Below are positions 39,269 to 48,248 of a stretch of 64,000 bases of DNA, piece after piece. This DNA comes from Microlunatus kandeliicorticis. GTDB taxonomy: Bacteria > Actinomycetota > Actinomycetes > Propionibacteriales > Propionibacteriaceae. The notes under the pieces were generated by a model that worked only from the letters and a program-made list of their open reading frames with translations, had not been told where the DNA came from and did no database searches. Numbering within the stretch: the first letter of the stretch is position 1; each line of letters starts with the position of its first letter. The DNA lies in assembly GCF_014137855.1 (NCBI RefSeq), contig NZ_JACGWT010000005.1, forward strand, positions 186,001 through 250,000, read 5' to 3'. Position numbers and translations under genes: made by a program.

Positions 39269-40107
39269 GCGACCGCGGGCTCCCCCGGCTGCACACCACC
39301 ACCGTCGGCGAGGACGGCAACCCGGTGGTCTTCCTGCACGGGCTGTTCGGCCAGGGCCGGAACTGGACGACGATCGCCCGCGCCCTCGCCGAGGACCACC
39401 ACGTGCTGCTGCCCGACCTGCCCGACCACGGGCGTTCGGAGTGGTCGGACCGGCTCGGCTACCCGGCGATGGCCGAGGCGGTCGCCGCCACCCTGGAGGC
39501 GGACCGTCCCGGCACGGCCTGGTCGGTGGTCGGGCACTCGATGGGCGGCAAGGTCGCGATGGCCCTGGCCCTGCGCCGACCGGACCTGGTGGCCCGGCTG
39601 GTGGTGGTCGACATCGCCCCGGTCGTCTACGACGGGATCAGCAACTTCGGCGACTACGTCCGGGCGATGCGGGCGGTGCCGCTCGACCGGCTCCAGCAGC
39701 GCGGCGAGGCCGAGGCGGTGCTCGAGCCGCTGGTGCCCGATCCGGTGATCCGCGGCTTCCTGCTGCAGAACCTGCGTCGGGAGAGCGGACCGAACGGCGT
39801 CCGCTGGCGCTGGCAACACAACCTGGCGCTGCTCGGCGACCGGCTGACCGACCTGTGGCAGTGGCCGGACGCCCTGGCCCACGCCGCCCCCTATCCCGGA
39901 CCGGTGCTGTGGGTCGCGGGCGCCGAGTCCGACTACGTGCGGCCCGCGTACGCCGAGGCGATGCGCGCGCTGTTCCCTGCCGTGCGGACGGTGACGGTCA
40001 AGCACGCCGGTCACTGGGTGCACTCCGAGCAGCCGGCGGTCTTCACCGGGATCGTCCGGCAGTTCCTGGAGACGCCGGCGTCCCCCACCGCCGCGTCCGC
40101 AACCTGA
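39265..40107 (+). CDS. Alpha/beta hydrolase (YbfF-like esterase)
   Basis: 280 residues. Oxyanion region VVFLHGLFGQGRNWTTIA, nucleophile Ser in VVGHSMGGKVAMALALRRP, and catalytic His in VTVKHAGHWVHSEQP; the acid is probably in VLWVAGAESDYVRP. LPDLPDHGRSEW is typical of the YbfF group of acyl-CoA or short-chain esterases. GTG 39265 is chosen because it overlaps the preceding stop and starts SDRGLPRLHTTTVGEDGNPV; the frame is open far upstream but antisense to the nucS start region. Substrate unknown. Confidence 0.88.
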   Translation: MSDRGLPRLHTTTVGEDGNPVVFLHGLFGQGRNWTTIARALAEDHHVLLPDLPDHGRSEWSDRLGYPAMAEAVAATLEADRPGTAWSVVGHSMGGKVAMALALRRPDLVARLVVVDIAPVVYDGISNFGDYVRAMRAVPLDRLQQRGEAEAVLEPLVPDPVIRGFLLQNLRRESGPNGVRWRWQHNLALLGDRLTDLWQWPDALAHAAPYPGPVLWVAGAESDYVRPAYAEAMRALFPAVRTVTVKHAGHWVHSEQPAVFTGIVRQFLETPASPTAASAT

Positions 40108-40140
40108 GAAAAGCTCAGGCATCGCGGACCACGCAACACC

Positions 40141-40146
40141 TAACCT
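40141..40146 (+). promoter_or_regulatory. -10 element for the small secreted protein gene
   Basis: TAACCT ends 8 bases before ATG 40155, suggesting a leaderless transcript. Confidence 0.45.
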
Positions 40147-40154
40147 GACGCACC

Positions 40155-40391
40155 ATGAAGATCACGAAGCTCGTGGCGGGCGCGGCCGTCGGCGTGATCG
40201 CGGCCGGCGCCTGGGCGCTGCCCGCCGCCGCGGCCTCCCCCTACGCCATGAACCGGCACTTCAGCGGACAGGCGTCGTGCACGAAGGCGGCCCGGCAGGT
40301 CGCGCGCGACGGAGCGGTGATCACCCAGCGGTGCACCAGCAGCCCGGTCGTGCCGCACCGCTACACGCTCACCTACTACTACCCCGCCTGA
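40155..40391 (+). CDS. Small secreted protein, 78 residues
   Basis: A signal peptide is clear: MKITKLVAGAAVGVIAAGAW then ALPAAAA, with likely cleavage after AAA near residue 27. The mature part is about 51 residues, basic, with two cysteines (ASCTKAA and TQRCTSS) that could form a disulfide, and it ends YTLTYYYPA. I do not recognise a family. It has its own promoter and no obvious partner. Confidence 0.65.
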   Translation: MKITKLVAGAAVGVIAAGAWALPAAAASPYAMNRHFSGQASCTKAARQVARDGAVITQRCTSSPVVPHRYTLTYYYPA

Positions 40392-40578
40392 TCACCGCCG
40401 GCCCCCGCGGGCACGTCTCCCGAGCACTCCCCGCGCGCTCCACCGGGGGCGTGATAGCGCGCTACCGGCTCGGGTACGCGCCGGTGGGCGACCTGGTGAA
40501 TCTGATCATCGGCTGACGGGGCAATGCATGGTGTCGGGACGCTCGTCCCGGCCCGGGTGCGGTGACGGGAGGACGACC

Positions 40579-40833
40579 ATGGCGGCAGGGGCGCTGCAGG
40601 AGCTGGCGCTGCGGGTGTGGCTGATCGTGCTCCAGGTGCCCACCCCCACGCCGACGACGATGCCCGACGTCTACCCGCAGCAGGGCAACGGGTTCGCGGC
40701 CGCGATCGTCCCGGCGCTGATCGGGGTCGGCGTGCTGGCGCTAGCCGCGGTCTGGCTGTCCAGCAGCCCGAAGCGCCGCCGGCCCGCCCCGCAGGGTCCC
40801 GACCGGCGGGTGGGGTCGCGCGACCACCGCTGA
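40579..40833 (+). CDS. Small membrane protein, 84 residues
   Basis: ATG 40579 is preceded by GGGAGGA. There is a hydrophobic start (LALRVWLIVLQV), a Pro/Thr stretch (PTPTPTTMPDVYP), one clear transmembrane helix (FAAAIVPALIGVGVLALAAV, about 43-62), and a basic tail (KRRRPAPQG). The 187 bases before it (40392-40578) hold only a 10-bp palindrome, TAGCGCGCTA. Convergent with the cyclophilin gene. Function unknown. Confidence 0.65.
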   Translation: MAAGALQELALRVWLIVLQVPTPTPTTMPDVYPQQGNGFAAAIVPALIGVGVLALAAVWLSSSPKRRRPAPQGPDRRVGSRDHR

Positions 40834-40853
40834 ACCCCGCCGGGGGTCGGCGT

Positions 40854-41591
40854 TCAGACCTGGGTGACGGAGAGGATCTCGACCGGGTTCTTCGGCTGCC
40901 CGTCGTAGGAGCCGTCCGCGGTGCCCGCCTCGGCGATCTTCTTGACCACCGCCAGACCGGCCGCGTCCATCGTCCCGAAGACGGTGTAGTTGGGGTCGAG
41001 CTGGCTGTCGCCGTAGACCAGGAAGAACTGCGACCCGTTGGTGTCCGGCCCGGCGTTGGCCATCGCCACCGTCCCGGCCGGGTAGGTCTCCTTCCCGGTC
41101 AGCTCGTCGGGGAATCGGTAGCCCGGACCACCCGAACCGGTGGCCGTCGGGTCCCCGCACTGGAGCACCAGGATCCCGGCCGTGGTCAGCCGATGGCACC
41201 GGGTGTCGTCGAAGTACTGCTGACGGGCCAGCGAGACGAAGCTGTTGATCGTGCACGGGGTCGCCGACCGGTCCATCGCGATGGTGATCGTGCCGTCGTT
41301 GGTCTTGATCGCGTACTGGACGCTGCCGGTGTCGGCCACCCCGGTGGTCGGCGGCAGGGAGACCTTCTTGGCCGCGCTGCCCGACGGCGTGTAGGTGCAG
41401 GTCTTGCCGCCGTCCGCGCCGGCCGGCGACCCGGCCCCGGGCGCCGAGGAGCCCGACGGCACCGTCCCGCAGCCGACCAGTCCCACCAGGACGGCGGCGG
41501 CCAGCGTCGCGACGGCGCCGGCGCGGCGCGCACGGCGCGGGCGAGGGCGGCCGGACTGTGCTGGAACGGGAGGGCGGACGTGCGGCTTCAC
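40854..41591 (-). CDS. Lipoprotein cyclophilin-type peptidyl-prolyl isomerase
   Basis: 245 residues. The N-terminus has a basic region, a hydrophobic segment and a lipobox (AAAVLVGLVGC), so it is probably an outer-face lipoprotein. Residues ~75-245 are a cyclophilin domain with CTINSFVSLARQQYFDDTRC, HRLTTAGILVLQCGDPTATG, SGGPGYRFPDEL, GTVAMANAGPDTNGSQFFLV and YTVFGTMDAAG. It catalyses prolyl isomerisation of exported proteins. GTG 41591 places the lipobox at a normal distance; an open extension of 26 codons exists upstream. Divergent from the adenosyltransferase gene. Confidence 0.88.
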   Translation of the reverse strand: MKPHVRPPVPAQSGRPRPRRARRAGAVATLAAAVLVGLVGCGTVPSGSSAPGAGSPAGADGGKTCTYTPSGSAAKKVSLPPTTGVADTGSVQYAIKTNDGTITIAMDRSATPCTINSFVSLARQQYFDDTRCHRLTTAGILVLQCGDPTATGSGGPGYRFPDELTGKETYPAGTVAMANAGPDTNGSQFFLVYGDSQLDPNYTVFGTMDAAGLAVVKKIAEAGTADGSYDGQPKNPVEILSVTQV

Positions 41592-41642
41592 CGCGTCAGG
41601 GTGCCACCGCCGGGGAGACGATCGGCGACGCAACGCCGCCGG

Positions 41643-41648
41643 TACAGT
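41643..41648 (+). promoter_or_regulatory. -10 element of a leaderless promoter for the adenosyltransferase operon
   Basis: TACAGT ends 7 bases before GTG 41656. Confidence 0.45.
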
Positions 41649-41655
41649 GGCCGCC

Positions 41656-42330
41656 GTGGTCAACCTCACCCGGATCTACACCCGGACGGGTGACGGCGGC
41701 CGGACCCGGCTCTCCGACCTCTCCGAGGTCGCCAAGACCGACCTGCGGGTCGAGGCCTACGGCGACGTGGACGAGGCGAACTCCGCGATCGGGCTGGCCC
41801 TGGCCCTCGGGCCCGACCTGCCGACCGACGTCCGCGACCTGCTCGGCCTGGTGCAGAACGAGCTGTTCGACCTCGGCGCCGACCTGTCCACGCCGGTGGT
41901 CGCGGAGCCGGAGTTCCCGCCGCTGCGGATCACCCAGGCCTCGATCGACCGGCTCGAGCGCTGGTGCGACGAGTACACCGCCACCCTGCCGGCGCTGCGC
42001 TCGTTCGTGCTGCCCGGCGGGTCGCCGGCGGCCGCCCAGCTGCACCTGGCCCGGACGATCACCCGACGCGCCGAGCGCGCCGCCTGGCACGCCTCGCAGC
42101 AGTACGGCCTGGACGAGCCGGGCGGGCTGACCGCGCTCGCCCTGCACTACCTCAACCGGCTCTCGGACCTGCTGTTCATCCTGACCCGGGTGGTGAACGG
42201 CGCCGAGCACGACGTGCTCTGGGTGCCCGGTCGCGACCGGCCGGGTGCGCCCGAGCAGGACCCGCCGGCCACCGATGATCACCACCAGCACAGCCCAGCC
42301 GAAGCCACCGACGGAGAGGACCACCGATGA
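41656..42330 (+). CDS. ATP:cob(I)alamin adenosyltransferase, PduO type
   Basis: 224 residues. It makes adenosylcobalamin, the cofactor of the IcmA/MeaB system elsewhere in this window. N-terminal [17 protein letters not shown] (ATP site), [46 protein letters not shown] and [17 protein letters not shown] are family signatures. The last ~35 residues are a His/Asp/Pro-rich tail. GTG 41656 follows a TACAGT box. The stop overlaps the next gene by 4 bp (ATGA). Confidence 0.94.
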   Translation: MVNLTRIYTRTGDGGRTRLSDLSEVAKTDLRVEAYGDVDEANSAIGLALALGPDLPTDVRDLLGLVQNELFDLGADLSTPVVAEPEFPPLRITQASIDRLERWCDEYTATLPALRSFVLPGGSPAAAQLHLARTITRRAERAAWHASQQYGLDEPGGLTALALHYLNRLSDLLFILTRVVNGAEHDVLWVPGRDRPGAPEQDPPATDDHHQHSPAEATDGEDHR

Positions 42331-43406
42331 GCACCGACCAGACCGCGGCACCGGAGCCCGGACTGCGCGAGGCGACCGGATCGGCGCGACCCGAGCAGAC
42401 CCGCCCGGTCACCCTGTTCACCGGCCAGTGGGCCGACCTGCCGTTCGAGGAGGTCTGCCGGCTCGCCGCCGAGTGGGGCTACGACGGCCTGGAGATCGCC
42501 TGCTGGGGTGATCACTTCGACGTCAAGCGCGCCGCCGAGGACGAGGGGTACGTCCAGGGCAAGCGCGACACCCTGGCGAAGTACGGGCTCGGCTGCTGGG
42601 CGATCAGCAACCACCTCAACGGCCAGGCGGTCTGCGAGGCGATCATCGACCAGCGCTACCAGAACATGGTCAACCCGCGGGTGTGGGGCGACGGCGACCC
42701 CGAGGGTGTCCGGCAGCGGGCCGCCGAGGAGATGAAGGACACCGCCCGGGCGGCGAGGAACTTCGGCGTCGACACGGTGATCGGCTTCACCGGCTCGGCG
42801 ATCTGGCACTACGTGGCCATGTTCCCGCCGGTGGCCGACGACGTGATCAAGGCCGGTTACGCCGACTTCGCCGAGCGCTGGAACCCGATCCTGGACGTGT
42901 TCGAGGAGCAGGGCGTCCGGTTCGCGCACGAGGTGCACCCGAGCGAGATCGCCTACGACTACTGGTCGACCGTGGCCACCCTCGAGGCGATCGGGCACCG
43001 CACGAGCTTCGGGCTCAACTTCGATCCCTCGCACATGGTCTGGCAGGGGCTGGACTACGTCGGTTTCCTGTGGGACTTCCGCGAGCTGATCTACCACGTC
43101 GACTGCAAGGACACCAAGATCAGGATGTCCGGCGGCCGGAACGGCATGCTCGGCTCGCACCTGCCCTGGGCCGACCCCCGGCGCGGCTGGGACTTCATCT
43201 CCACCGGGCACGGCGACACCCGCTGGGAGGACATCTTCCGCATGCTCAACCACATCGGCTACGCCGGCCCGATCAGCATCGAGTGGGAGGACGCCGGGAT
43301 GGACCGGCTCGACGGCGCCCCCGAGGCGCTCGAGTTCATCCGCCGGCTGAACGCGATCACCCCGCCCGAGGCGGCCTTCGACGCCGCCTTCGCGACGAAG
43401 GAGTGA
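42327..43406 (+). CDS. Sugar phosphate isomerase/epimerase (xylose isomerase-like TIM barrel)
   Basis: 359 residues, AP endonuclease family 2 fold. Barrel start [20 protein letters not shown] and [18 protein letters not shown], then probable metal ligands in [38 protein letters not shown] and [11 protein letters not shown]. Such enzymes isomerise or epimerise free or phosphorylated sugars and often stand beside oxidoreductases in inositol and polyol catabolism; none is here. ATG 42327 overlaps the adenosyltransferase stop; its own stop overlaps the next GTG. Substrate unknown. Confidence 0.88.
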   Translation: MSTDQTAAPEPGLREATGSARPEQTRPVTLFTGQWADLPFEEVCRLAAEWGYDGLEIACWGDHFDVKRAAEDEGYVQGKRDTLAKYGLGCWAISNHLNGQAVCEAIIDQRYQNMVNPRVWGDGDPEGVRQRAAEEMKDTARAARNFGVDTVIGFTGSAIWHYVAMFPPVADDVIKAGYADFAERWNPILDVFEEQGVRFAHEVHPSEIAYDYWSTVATLEAIGHRTSFGLNFDPSHMVWQGLDYVGFLWDFRELIYHVDCKDTKIRMSGGRNGMLGSHLPWADPRRGWDFISTGHGDTRWEDIFRMLNHIGYAGPISIEWEDAGMDRLDGAPEALEFIRRLNAITPPEAAFDAAFATKE

Positions 43407-44215
43407 GCGCCCCGGGCGGGTCCGGGTCGGCCTCGACGCTCACGGTCGTCAGCTACAACCTGCGGTACGCGACCGCCGACGACGGCCACCCGTGGTCGTC
43501 GCGACGCGGCCCGATGCTCGAGCTGCTCCGCGAGCTGGCCCCGGACGTCCTCGGCACCCAGGAGGGACTGGACTTCGCGCTCGCCGAGCTGGTCGAGGGT
43601 CTGCCGGGCCGCTACGGCTGGGTCGGCCGCGGACGCGGTGTGCGACCCGACGAGAGCGAGTTCGGCGCGGTCTTTTACGACACGACCCGGTTCGACGTGG
43701 TCCGGGTCGCCTACCGGTGGCTGTCCGACGACCCCGAGGTGCCGGGCTCGATGACCTGGGGCAACGACCTGCCGCGGATGATCACCCACGTCACGCTGCT
43801 CGAGCGCCGGACCGGCCGCGAGCTCGAGGTGGTCAACACCCATCTCGACCACGTCCCCGACGACGCGGTCCGGCTGCGCTCGGTGGCCATGATCACCGAC
43901 TACCTCGGCCCGCTGCTCGACGCCGGGCGGGCGGTGGTGGTGACCGGCGACTTCAACGCGTCGGCCGGGAGCTCGCGGGTCTACGAGCGGTTTGCCGCCG
44001 GCCGGCTGGTCGACGCGGTGGCCGGCGCCGAGGAGGTCGGACCGCTCCCCTGCAGCTGCCCGTCCTACGAGCCGCCCGAACCGGACGGCGACCGGATCGA
44101 CTGGGTGTTCACCTCTCCCGCGCTGCACCCGCTGACCTCGCGGGTCGTCGACACCGCCCCCGGCGGGATCTGGCCGAGCGACCACCTGCCGGTGGAGGTC
44201 CGCCTGCGCTGGTGA
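43403..44215 (+). CDS. Endonuclease/exonuclease/phosphatase family hydrolase
   Basis: 270 residues, complete EEP domain. Motifs in order: [36 protein letters not shown] (metal Glu), [42 protein letters not shown] and [12 protein letters not shown] (catalytic His). Members cleave phosphodiesters in nucleic acids, lipids or inositol phosphates; the PW-x-SRR pattern is common in the sugar-phosphate or lipid-type group. GTG 43403 overlaps the epimerase stop, so the two are probably co-translated. Convergent with the rhamnosidase gene (18-bp gap). Confidence 0.88.
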   Translation: MSAPGGSGSASTLTVVSYNLRYATADDGHPWSSRRGPMLELLRELAPDVLGTQEGLDFALAELVEGLPGRYGWVGRGRGVRPDESEFGAVFYDTTRFDVVRVAYRWLSDDPEVPGSMTWGNDLPRMITHVTLLERRTGRELEVVNTHLDHVPDDAVRLRSVAMITDYLGPLLDAGRAVVVTGDFNASAGSSRVYERFAAGRLVDAVAGAEEVGPLPCSCPSYEPPEPDGDRIDWVFTSPALHPLTSRVVDTAPGGIWPSDHLPVEVRLRW

Positions 44216-44233
44216 TCCCGGCACCACGAGGGT

Positions 44234-46432
44234 CTACCCGCCCGCGGACGGCTCCCGGTCGGTCAGCGTCCAACGACCCTCGGCCAGGTCGTGGACACCG
44301 TCGCGCAGCACGACCCGGGCGGTCGAGCCCGCGGGCACCTCGACGCTGACCTCGCGCCCGGCGTCGACGGTGCGCCAGCTCACCGCCACCCGGCCGCGGA
44401 CGGTCTCGGTGGCGAAGGACGCGTGGTCCAGCGAGGCCGGGAACCCGGTGGCCGGGGCGACCTCGAAGTCGGCCCAGCCGTGGTCGCCGCGGCGCAGCCC
44501 GACCACGTCCTCGATCAGCCACTGCACGACGGTGCCGTGGAAGTAGTGGTTGCGGGACCGGGTGGTCTCCTCCCACATCTCCCACATGGTGTCGGCGCCC
44601 TGGGCGAACCAGAAGCCCCAGCCCGGATAGGTCCGGGTGGTCGCGACCTCGAGCGCCAGCTCGGGGTGGCCGTTCCGGGTGAGCGCGGTGAGCAGCGTCG
44701 CCGCGCCGAGACAGCCGACGTGGTGGTGCCCTCCGCGGGCCCGGACGTCGGCGGCCAGCCCGGCCGCCACGGCCGCCACCCGGTCGGCCGGCACCAGCCC
44801 GAAGGCCAGCATCACCGCGTTGGCGGTCTGGCTGTAGGCCGGCCCGACGACGTAGCAGCCGGCGTCGGCGTCGAAGCACCGGTCGTGCAGCCGGCTGGTC
44901 AGCGCGGCCGCGGCGGCCCGCCACCGGGCCGCGTCCTCGGGACGGCCGACCAGCTCCGCGACCTCGGCCCCGCAGCCCAGCCCGCGGATGAGGAAGGCGG
45001 TCGCGGTGAGCACCGAGTCGTCCGGGCCGAGCCCGTCGGTGCCGGGAGCCAGGTAGTCGCCGAGCGCGGAGACGCACAGCCCGTCGACCAGCTGCCCCAG
45101 CTCCCAGTCGAGATAGCGACGCAGGGAGTCGGCGTGCCGGTGCAGCAGCGCGGGCTCGCCCCGGTGCCGGTAGAGCTCGCGGAGCAGGAACGGGTAGACC
45201 GTGGTCCACTCCGGCGACGGAGCCAGGTCGTGATAGCCCCAACCCGGGGTCGGGAAGATCACCGGCAGCGCGCCGTCGGGATGCATCGCGTCGACCGCGT
45301 CCTCGAGCCACTTGGCGAGCAGCGACCCGGCGTCGAGCAGGTAGAGCATCGTCGGCGCCCCGACCTGGGCGTCGCCGGTCCAGCCGTTCTTCTCGTAGGC
45401 CGGGGTGTCGGTCGGCAGGTGGTGCAGGTTGTTGGTGATCGTCCGGGCCATCGCGTCGGTGTAGGTGGCGAACAGCGGCTCGGCGGCGGTGAGGACGCCG
45501 ACCCGCCGGACGTCGCTGTGCGCGGCCACCACCGTCACCGTCTCCGGCCCGGGCTCGTGGGTGAGCCCGTCGAGCTGCACCCAGCGGAAGCCCTTGTAGG
45601 TGTAGGAGGGCTCCCAGTGCTGGTCGGGTGTCCCGTCGCCGACGTACCGGTCCTCCTGGAACCGGTCGCCGGTGACGTGCCGGTTCACCGGCCGCAGCGT
45701 GCCGTCGGGTTCGGGCACCTCGGCGTAGCGGATCCGCACCTCGGCCCCGCGGGCCTGGTCGGTGCGCAGCCGGACCCAGCCGGCCACGGTCCGCCCGGCG
45801 TCCCCGACCCAGCTGTCCCCGATCCGACGCCAGCGGACCGGGCCGGTCCAGGTCGGCCGGACCGGTGGGAAGTCGCGCGGCCGGAGCACCCCGGCCGGTG
45901 GCTCGGCCGGCGCGGCCGGCACCGGCGCCCCCGGTTCCTTGGTCGCGTCGAAGCTCTCCCCGGCGTAGAGGCAGTTGGTCGTGGTGCCCCCCGCCGTGAC
46001 CGTCCAGCCGGTGTCGCTCCCGCTCAGCACCGCCCCGTCGGGACCGCTCACCTCGAGGTCGGCGAGCAGCCGGAGCGGGCCGGTCCAGGGCGCCCGGTGC
46101 CAGCCCCAGACGTTCTCGGTGGGCAGCGCGAAGAAGCCGCGACCCAGGGTGACGGTCAGCCGGTGCGTCCCGGCGGCCAGACCGCTCAGGTCGTAGGTCT
46201 CGAACCAGACCGTCCTGTCGTAGGCGCTGAAGGCCGGTGCGAGCCTCCGGTCGTCGGGCTCGCGGCCGTCCACCCGGACGACGGCGAGCCCGAGCCCGGC
46301 CAGGTCGAGCCGCACGCCGGTGCAGCCCTCCGGGACCACGAGGTCGGTGGCGAAAACCGGCTCGTCGGCGCCGAAGCCGGCCGGTGGCCCGATCCACCGG
46401 CCGGCCCGCGGGAAGCTGGTCTCCGCGCTCAC
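44234..46432 (-). CDS. Alpha-L-rhamnosidase, GH78
   Basis: 732 residues. It releases L-rhamnose from rhamnosides. N-terminal beta domains (LDLAGLGLAVVRVDGREPDD, VWFETYDLSGLAAGTHRLTV, NVWGWHRAPWTGPL) are followed by an (alpha/alpha)6 barrel. The barrel has the general-acid Glu in AYEKNGWTGDAQVGAPTMLY, and MWEMWEETTRSRNHYFHGT probably carries the base; a C-terminal beta domain follows. No signal peptide, so it acts in the cytoplasm on imported oligosaccharides. GTG 46432 overlaps the permease stop by 4 bp; the frame is open further upstream but antisense-free family alignment starts here (SAETSFPRAGRWIGPPAGFG). Last gene of the LacI-controlled operon. Confidence 0.92.
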   Translation of the reverse strand: MSAETSFPRAGRWIGPPAGFGADEPVFATDLVVPEGCTGVRLDLAGLGLAVVRVDGREPDDRRLAPAFSAYDRTVWFETYDLSGLAAGTHRLTVTLGRGFFALPTENVWGWHRAPWTGPLRLLADLEVSGPDGAVLSGSDTGWTVTAGGTTTNCLYAGESFDATKEPGAPVPAAPAEPPAGVLRPRDFPPVRPTWTGPVRWRRIGDSWVGDAGRTVAGWVRLRTDQARGAEVRIRYAEVPEPDGTLRPVNRHVTGDRFQEDRYVGDGTPDQHWEPSYTYKGFRWVQLDGLTHEPGPETVTVVAAHSDVRRVGVLTAAEPLFATYTDAMARTITNNLHHLPTDTPAYEKNGWTGDAQVGAPTMLYLLDAGSLLAKWLEDAVDAMHPDGALPVIFPTPGWGYHDLAPSPEWTTVYPFLLRELYRHRGEPALLHRHADSLRRYLDWELGQLVDGLCVSALGDYLAPGTDGLGPDDSVLTATAFLIRGLGCGAEVAELVGRPEDAARWRAAAAALTSRLHDRCFDADAGCYVVGPAYSQTANAVMLAFGLVPADRVAAVAAGLAADVRARGGHHHVGCLGAATLLTALTRNGHPELALEVATTRTYPGWGFWFAQGADTMWEMWEETTRSRNHYFHGTVVQWLIEDVVGLRRGDHGWADFEVAPATGFPASLDHASFATETVRGRVAVSWRTVDAGREVSVEVPAGSTARVVLRDGVHDLAEGRWTLTDREPSAGG

Positions 46433-47301
46433 AGCTTGACCGCGGACTGCGACAGGCCGGAGACGAAGTACTTCATCATCACCAGCACCAGCACGGCGAT
46501 CGGCACCGAGGCGATGCTGAACGCGGCCAGCTGGACGTTGTAGCTGTCGAGGTTGGGGGTCATCGGGGGCGGGGTGAAGCTGGTGATGGCCACCGAGACC
46601 GTCGAGCTGTCGCCCTGCAGGATCAGCGACGGCAGCACGTAGTCGCCCCACAGCCCGACGACGTTGAGCAGCGCCAGCGCGATCACCAACGGCATCGACA
46701 GCGGCACCGCGACCGAGAAGAACATCCAGGCGTGCCCGGCGCCGTCGATCTTGGCCGCCTCGAACAGCTCCTCGGGGATGGCCTCGATCGCGCTGCGCAG
46801 CACCACCACGCCGAGGGCCTGGCCGCCGGCCAGGTAGGGCAGGATCAGCCCCCACCGGGTGCCGATCAGCCCCATGTCGCTCATCTGGACGTAGAGCGGG
46901 ATCAGCGTGATGAAGCCGGGGATCAGCAGCAGCCCGAAGACCGTGTAGAACCAGATCTCCTTCTCCCGGAACCGCAGCCGGGCGAAGGCGTAGGCGCTGG
47001 CCAGGGTGGTGATGGCGATGCCGACCACCGACACCACCACGATGAAGATCGTCCCCGGGTAGGCGAAGCTGCTGGCCTGCCAGGCGAGCGAGAAGTTGTG
47101 CCACTTCGGCTCGGTGGCCAGTGCGAACGGCGAGGCCTGCATCGCCGGGCCGCTGCGCAGCGCGTTGTCGATCATGAAGTAGGCCGGGACGTAGGTCAGC
47201 ACGGCGATGATCGCCAGCACGAAGTGGCCGGGCAGCGACCACTTCCGCAGCGCGCGACCGGCGGTGGCGCTCCGGCGACCGGGCAGGGTGGCAGCACTCA
47301 T
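46429..47301 (-). CDS. Carbohydrate ABC transporter permease (MalG type)
   Basis: 290 residues, six predicted membrane helices. The EAA loop that docks the ATPase is RSAIEAIPEELFEAAKIDGA followed by GHAWMFFSVAVPLSMP. The N-terminus is short and cytoplasmic (RRSATAGRALRKWSLPGHF). ATG 47301 overlaps the stop of the first permease by 4 bp (ATGA). It forms the heterodimeric channel with that permease. No ATPase gene is in the locus; a shared MsiK-type ATPase is likely. Confidence 0.93.
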   Translation of the reverse strand: MSAATLPGRRSATAGRALRKWSLPGHFVLAIIAVLTYVPAYFMIDNALRSGPAMQASPFALATEPKWHNFSLAWQASSFAYPGTIFIVVVSVVGIAITTLASAYAFARLRFREKEIWFYTVFGLLLIPGFITLIPLYVQMSDMGLIGTRWGLILPYLAGGQALGVVVLRSAIEAIPEELFEAAKIDGAGHAWMFFSVAVPLSMPLVIALALLNVVGLWGDYVLPSLILQGDSSTVSVAITSFTPPPMTPNLDSYNVQLAAFSIASVPIAVLVLVMMKYFVSGLSQSAVKL

Positions 47302-48248
47302 GATCGCGTCCTCAGCACTCGCATGTTGATGATCGACAGGGCCAGCACCACCACGAACAGCAGGGTGCCGACGGCCATGCCGAAGCCGTACTGCCCGTAG
47401 TCGATGGCCCGCTGGTACATGTAGAGCACCGGGGTCAGGGTGGCGTTCCCCGGGCCGCCGTTGGTCAGCAGCAATGGCACGGTCAGGTTCTGGGTGACGC
47501 CGATGATGCTCAGCACCAGCAGCAGCTTCCACTGCCCGGCGATCAGCGGCAGCTCGATGTGGACCAGCTGGCGGAACCGCCCGGCCCCCTCGAGCGCGGA
47601 GGCCTCGATCACCTCGCGCGGGATGGCCTTGAGCCCGCTGTAGAAGATCAGTACGTTGAACGACGACACCCAGGGGAAGCCGAGGAAGATCAGCGCCCAG
47701 AGCGCGAACTTCGGGTCGGCGATCCAGGACCGGGCCAGCTCCCCCAGCCCGACGCTGTGCAGCACCGTGTTGATCGGGCCGTTCGGGCCGTAGAGAAACT
47801 GCCAGATCAGGATCGAGACCACCGGCGGGATGATCAGCGGCGCGACGAACACCGCCCGCCAGACGAACTGGGCCCGGTCCGAACGGAGCCGGAAGATCAG
47901 CTCGGCCACGACGAACGACGGCACCATGGCCAGCGGGACGCCGAACAGCGTCCAGATCGCCACGTTGACCGCTGAGCGCAGGAAGTCCGGGTCGCCGAAC
48001 GCCTGGGTGAAGTTCTGCACCCCGACCCAGACCGGCGGGTTGAAGCCGTCCCACCGGGTGAAGGCCGTGACGCCCGCGCGGACCGCCGGGTAGTAGGAGA
48101 ACACCCCGATCAGGGCCAGCGTGGGCAGCAGGAACGCCACTGCGGCCAGCCGCTCGAGGACGAGCCGCCGGACCGACCGGCGGCGCTGCGGGCGCACGGT
48201 CGCGGCCGGTCGCCGCTCGGTGGCGACGACCGTGGTCGAGCCCGCCAT
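47298..48248 (-). CDS. Carbohydrate ABC transporter permease (MalF type)
   Basis: 316 residues, six predicted helices (first about 31-52, LERLAAVAFLLPTLALIGVF). EAA loop: GLKAIPREVIEASALEGAGR followed by FRQLVHIELPLI. LLLTNGGPGNATLTPVLYMY is typical of sugar permeases. ATG 48248 shares one base with the binding-protein stop, so the operon is tightly coupled. It pairs with the downstream permease to carry a sugar delivered by the binding protein. Confidence 0.93.
   Translation of the reverse strand: MAGSTTVVATERRPAATVRPQRRRSVRRLVLERLAAVAFLLPTLALIGVFSYYPAVRAGVTAFTRWDGFNPPVWVGVQNFTQAFGDPDFLRSAVNVAIWTLFGVPLAMVPSFVVAELIFRLRSDRAQFVWRAVFVAPLIIPPVVSILIWQFLYGPNGPINTVLHSVGLGELARSWIADPKFALWALIFLGFPWVSSFNVLIFYSGLKAIPREVIEASALEGAGRFRQLVHIELPLIAGQWKLLLVLSIIGVTQNLTVPLLLTNGGPGNATLTPVLYMYQRAIDYGQYGFGMAVGTLLFVVVLALSIINMRVLRTRS

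Noticed and set aside
40277-40516. 79-codon frame overlapping the small secreted protein gene
   Set aside because: Out of frame with a gene that has a clear signal peptide; no ribosome site.
44234-47242. Rhamnosidase as a 1002-residue protein
   Set aside because: The first 270 codons lie in another frame of the MalG-type permease; the GH78 family start and the GTGA overlap fix the start at 46432.
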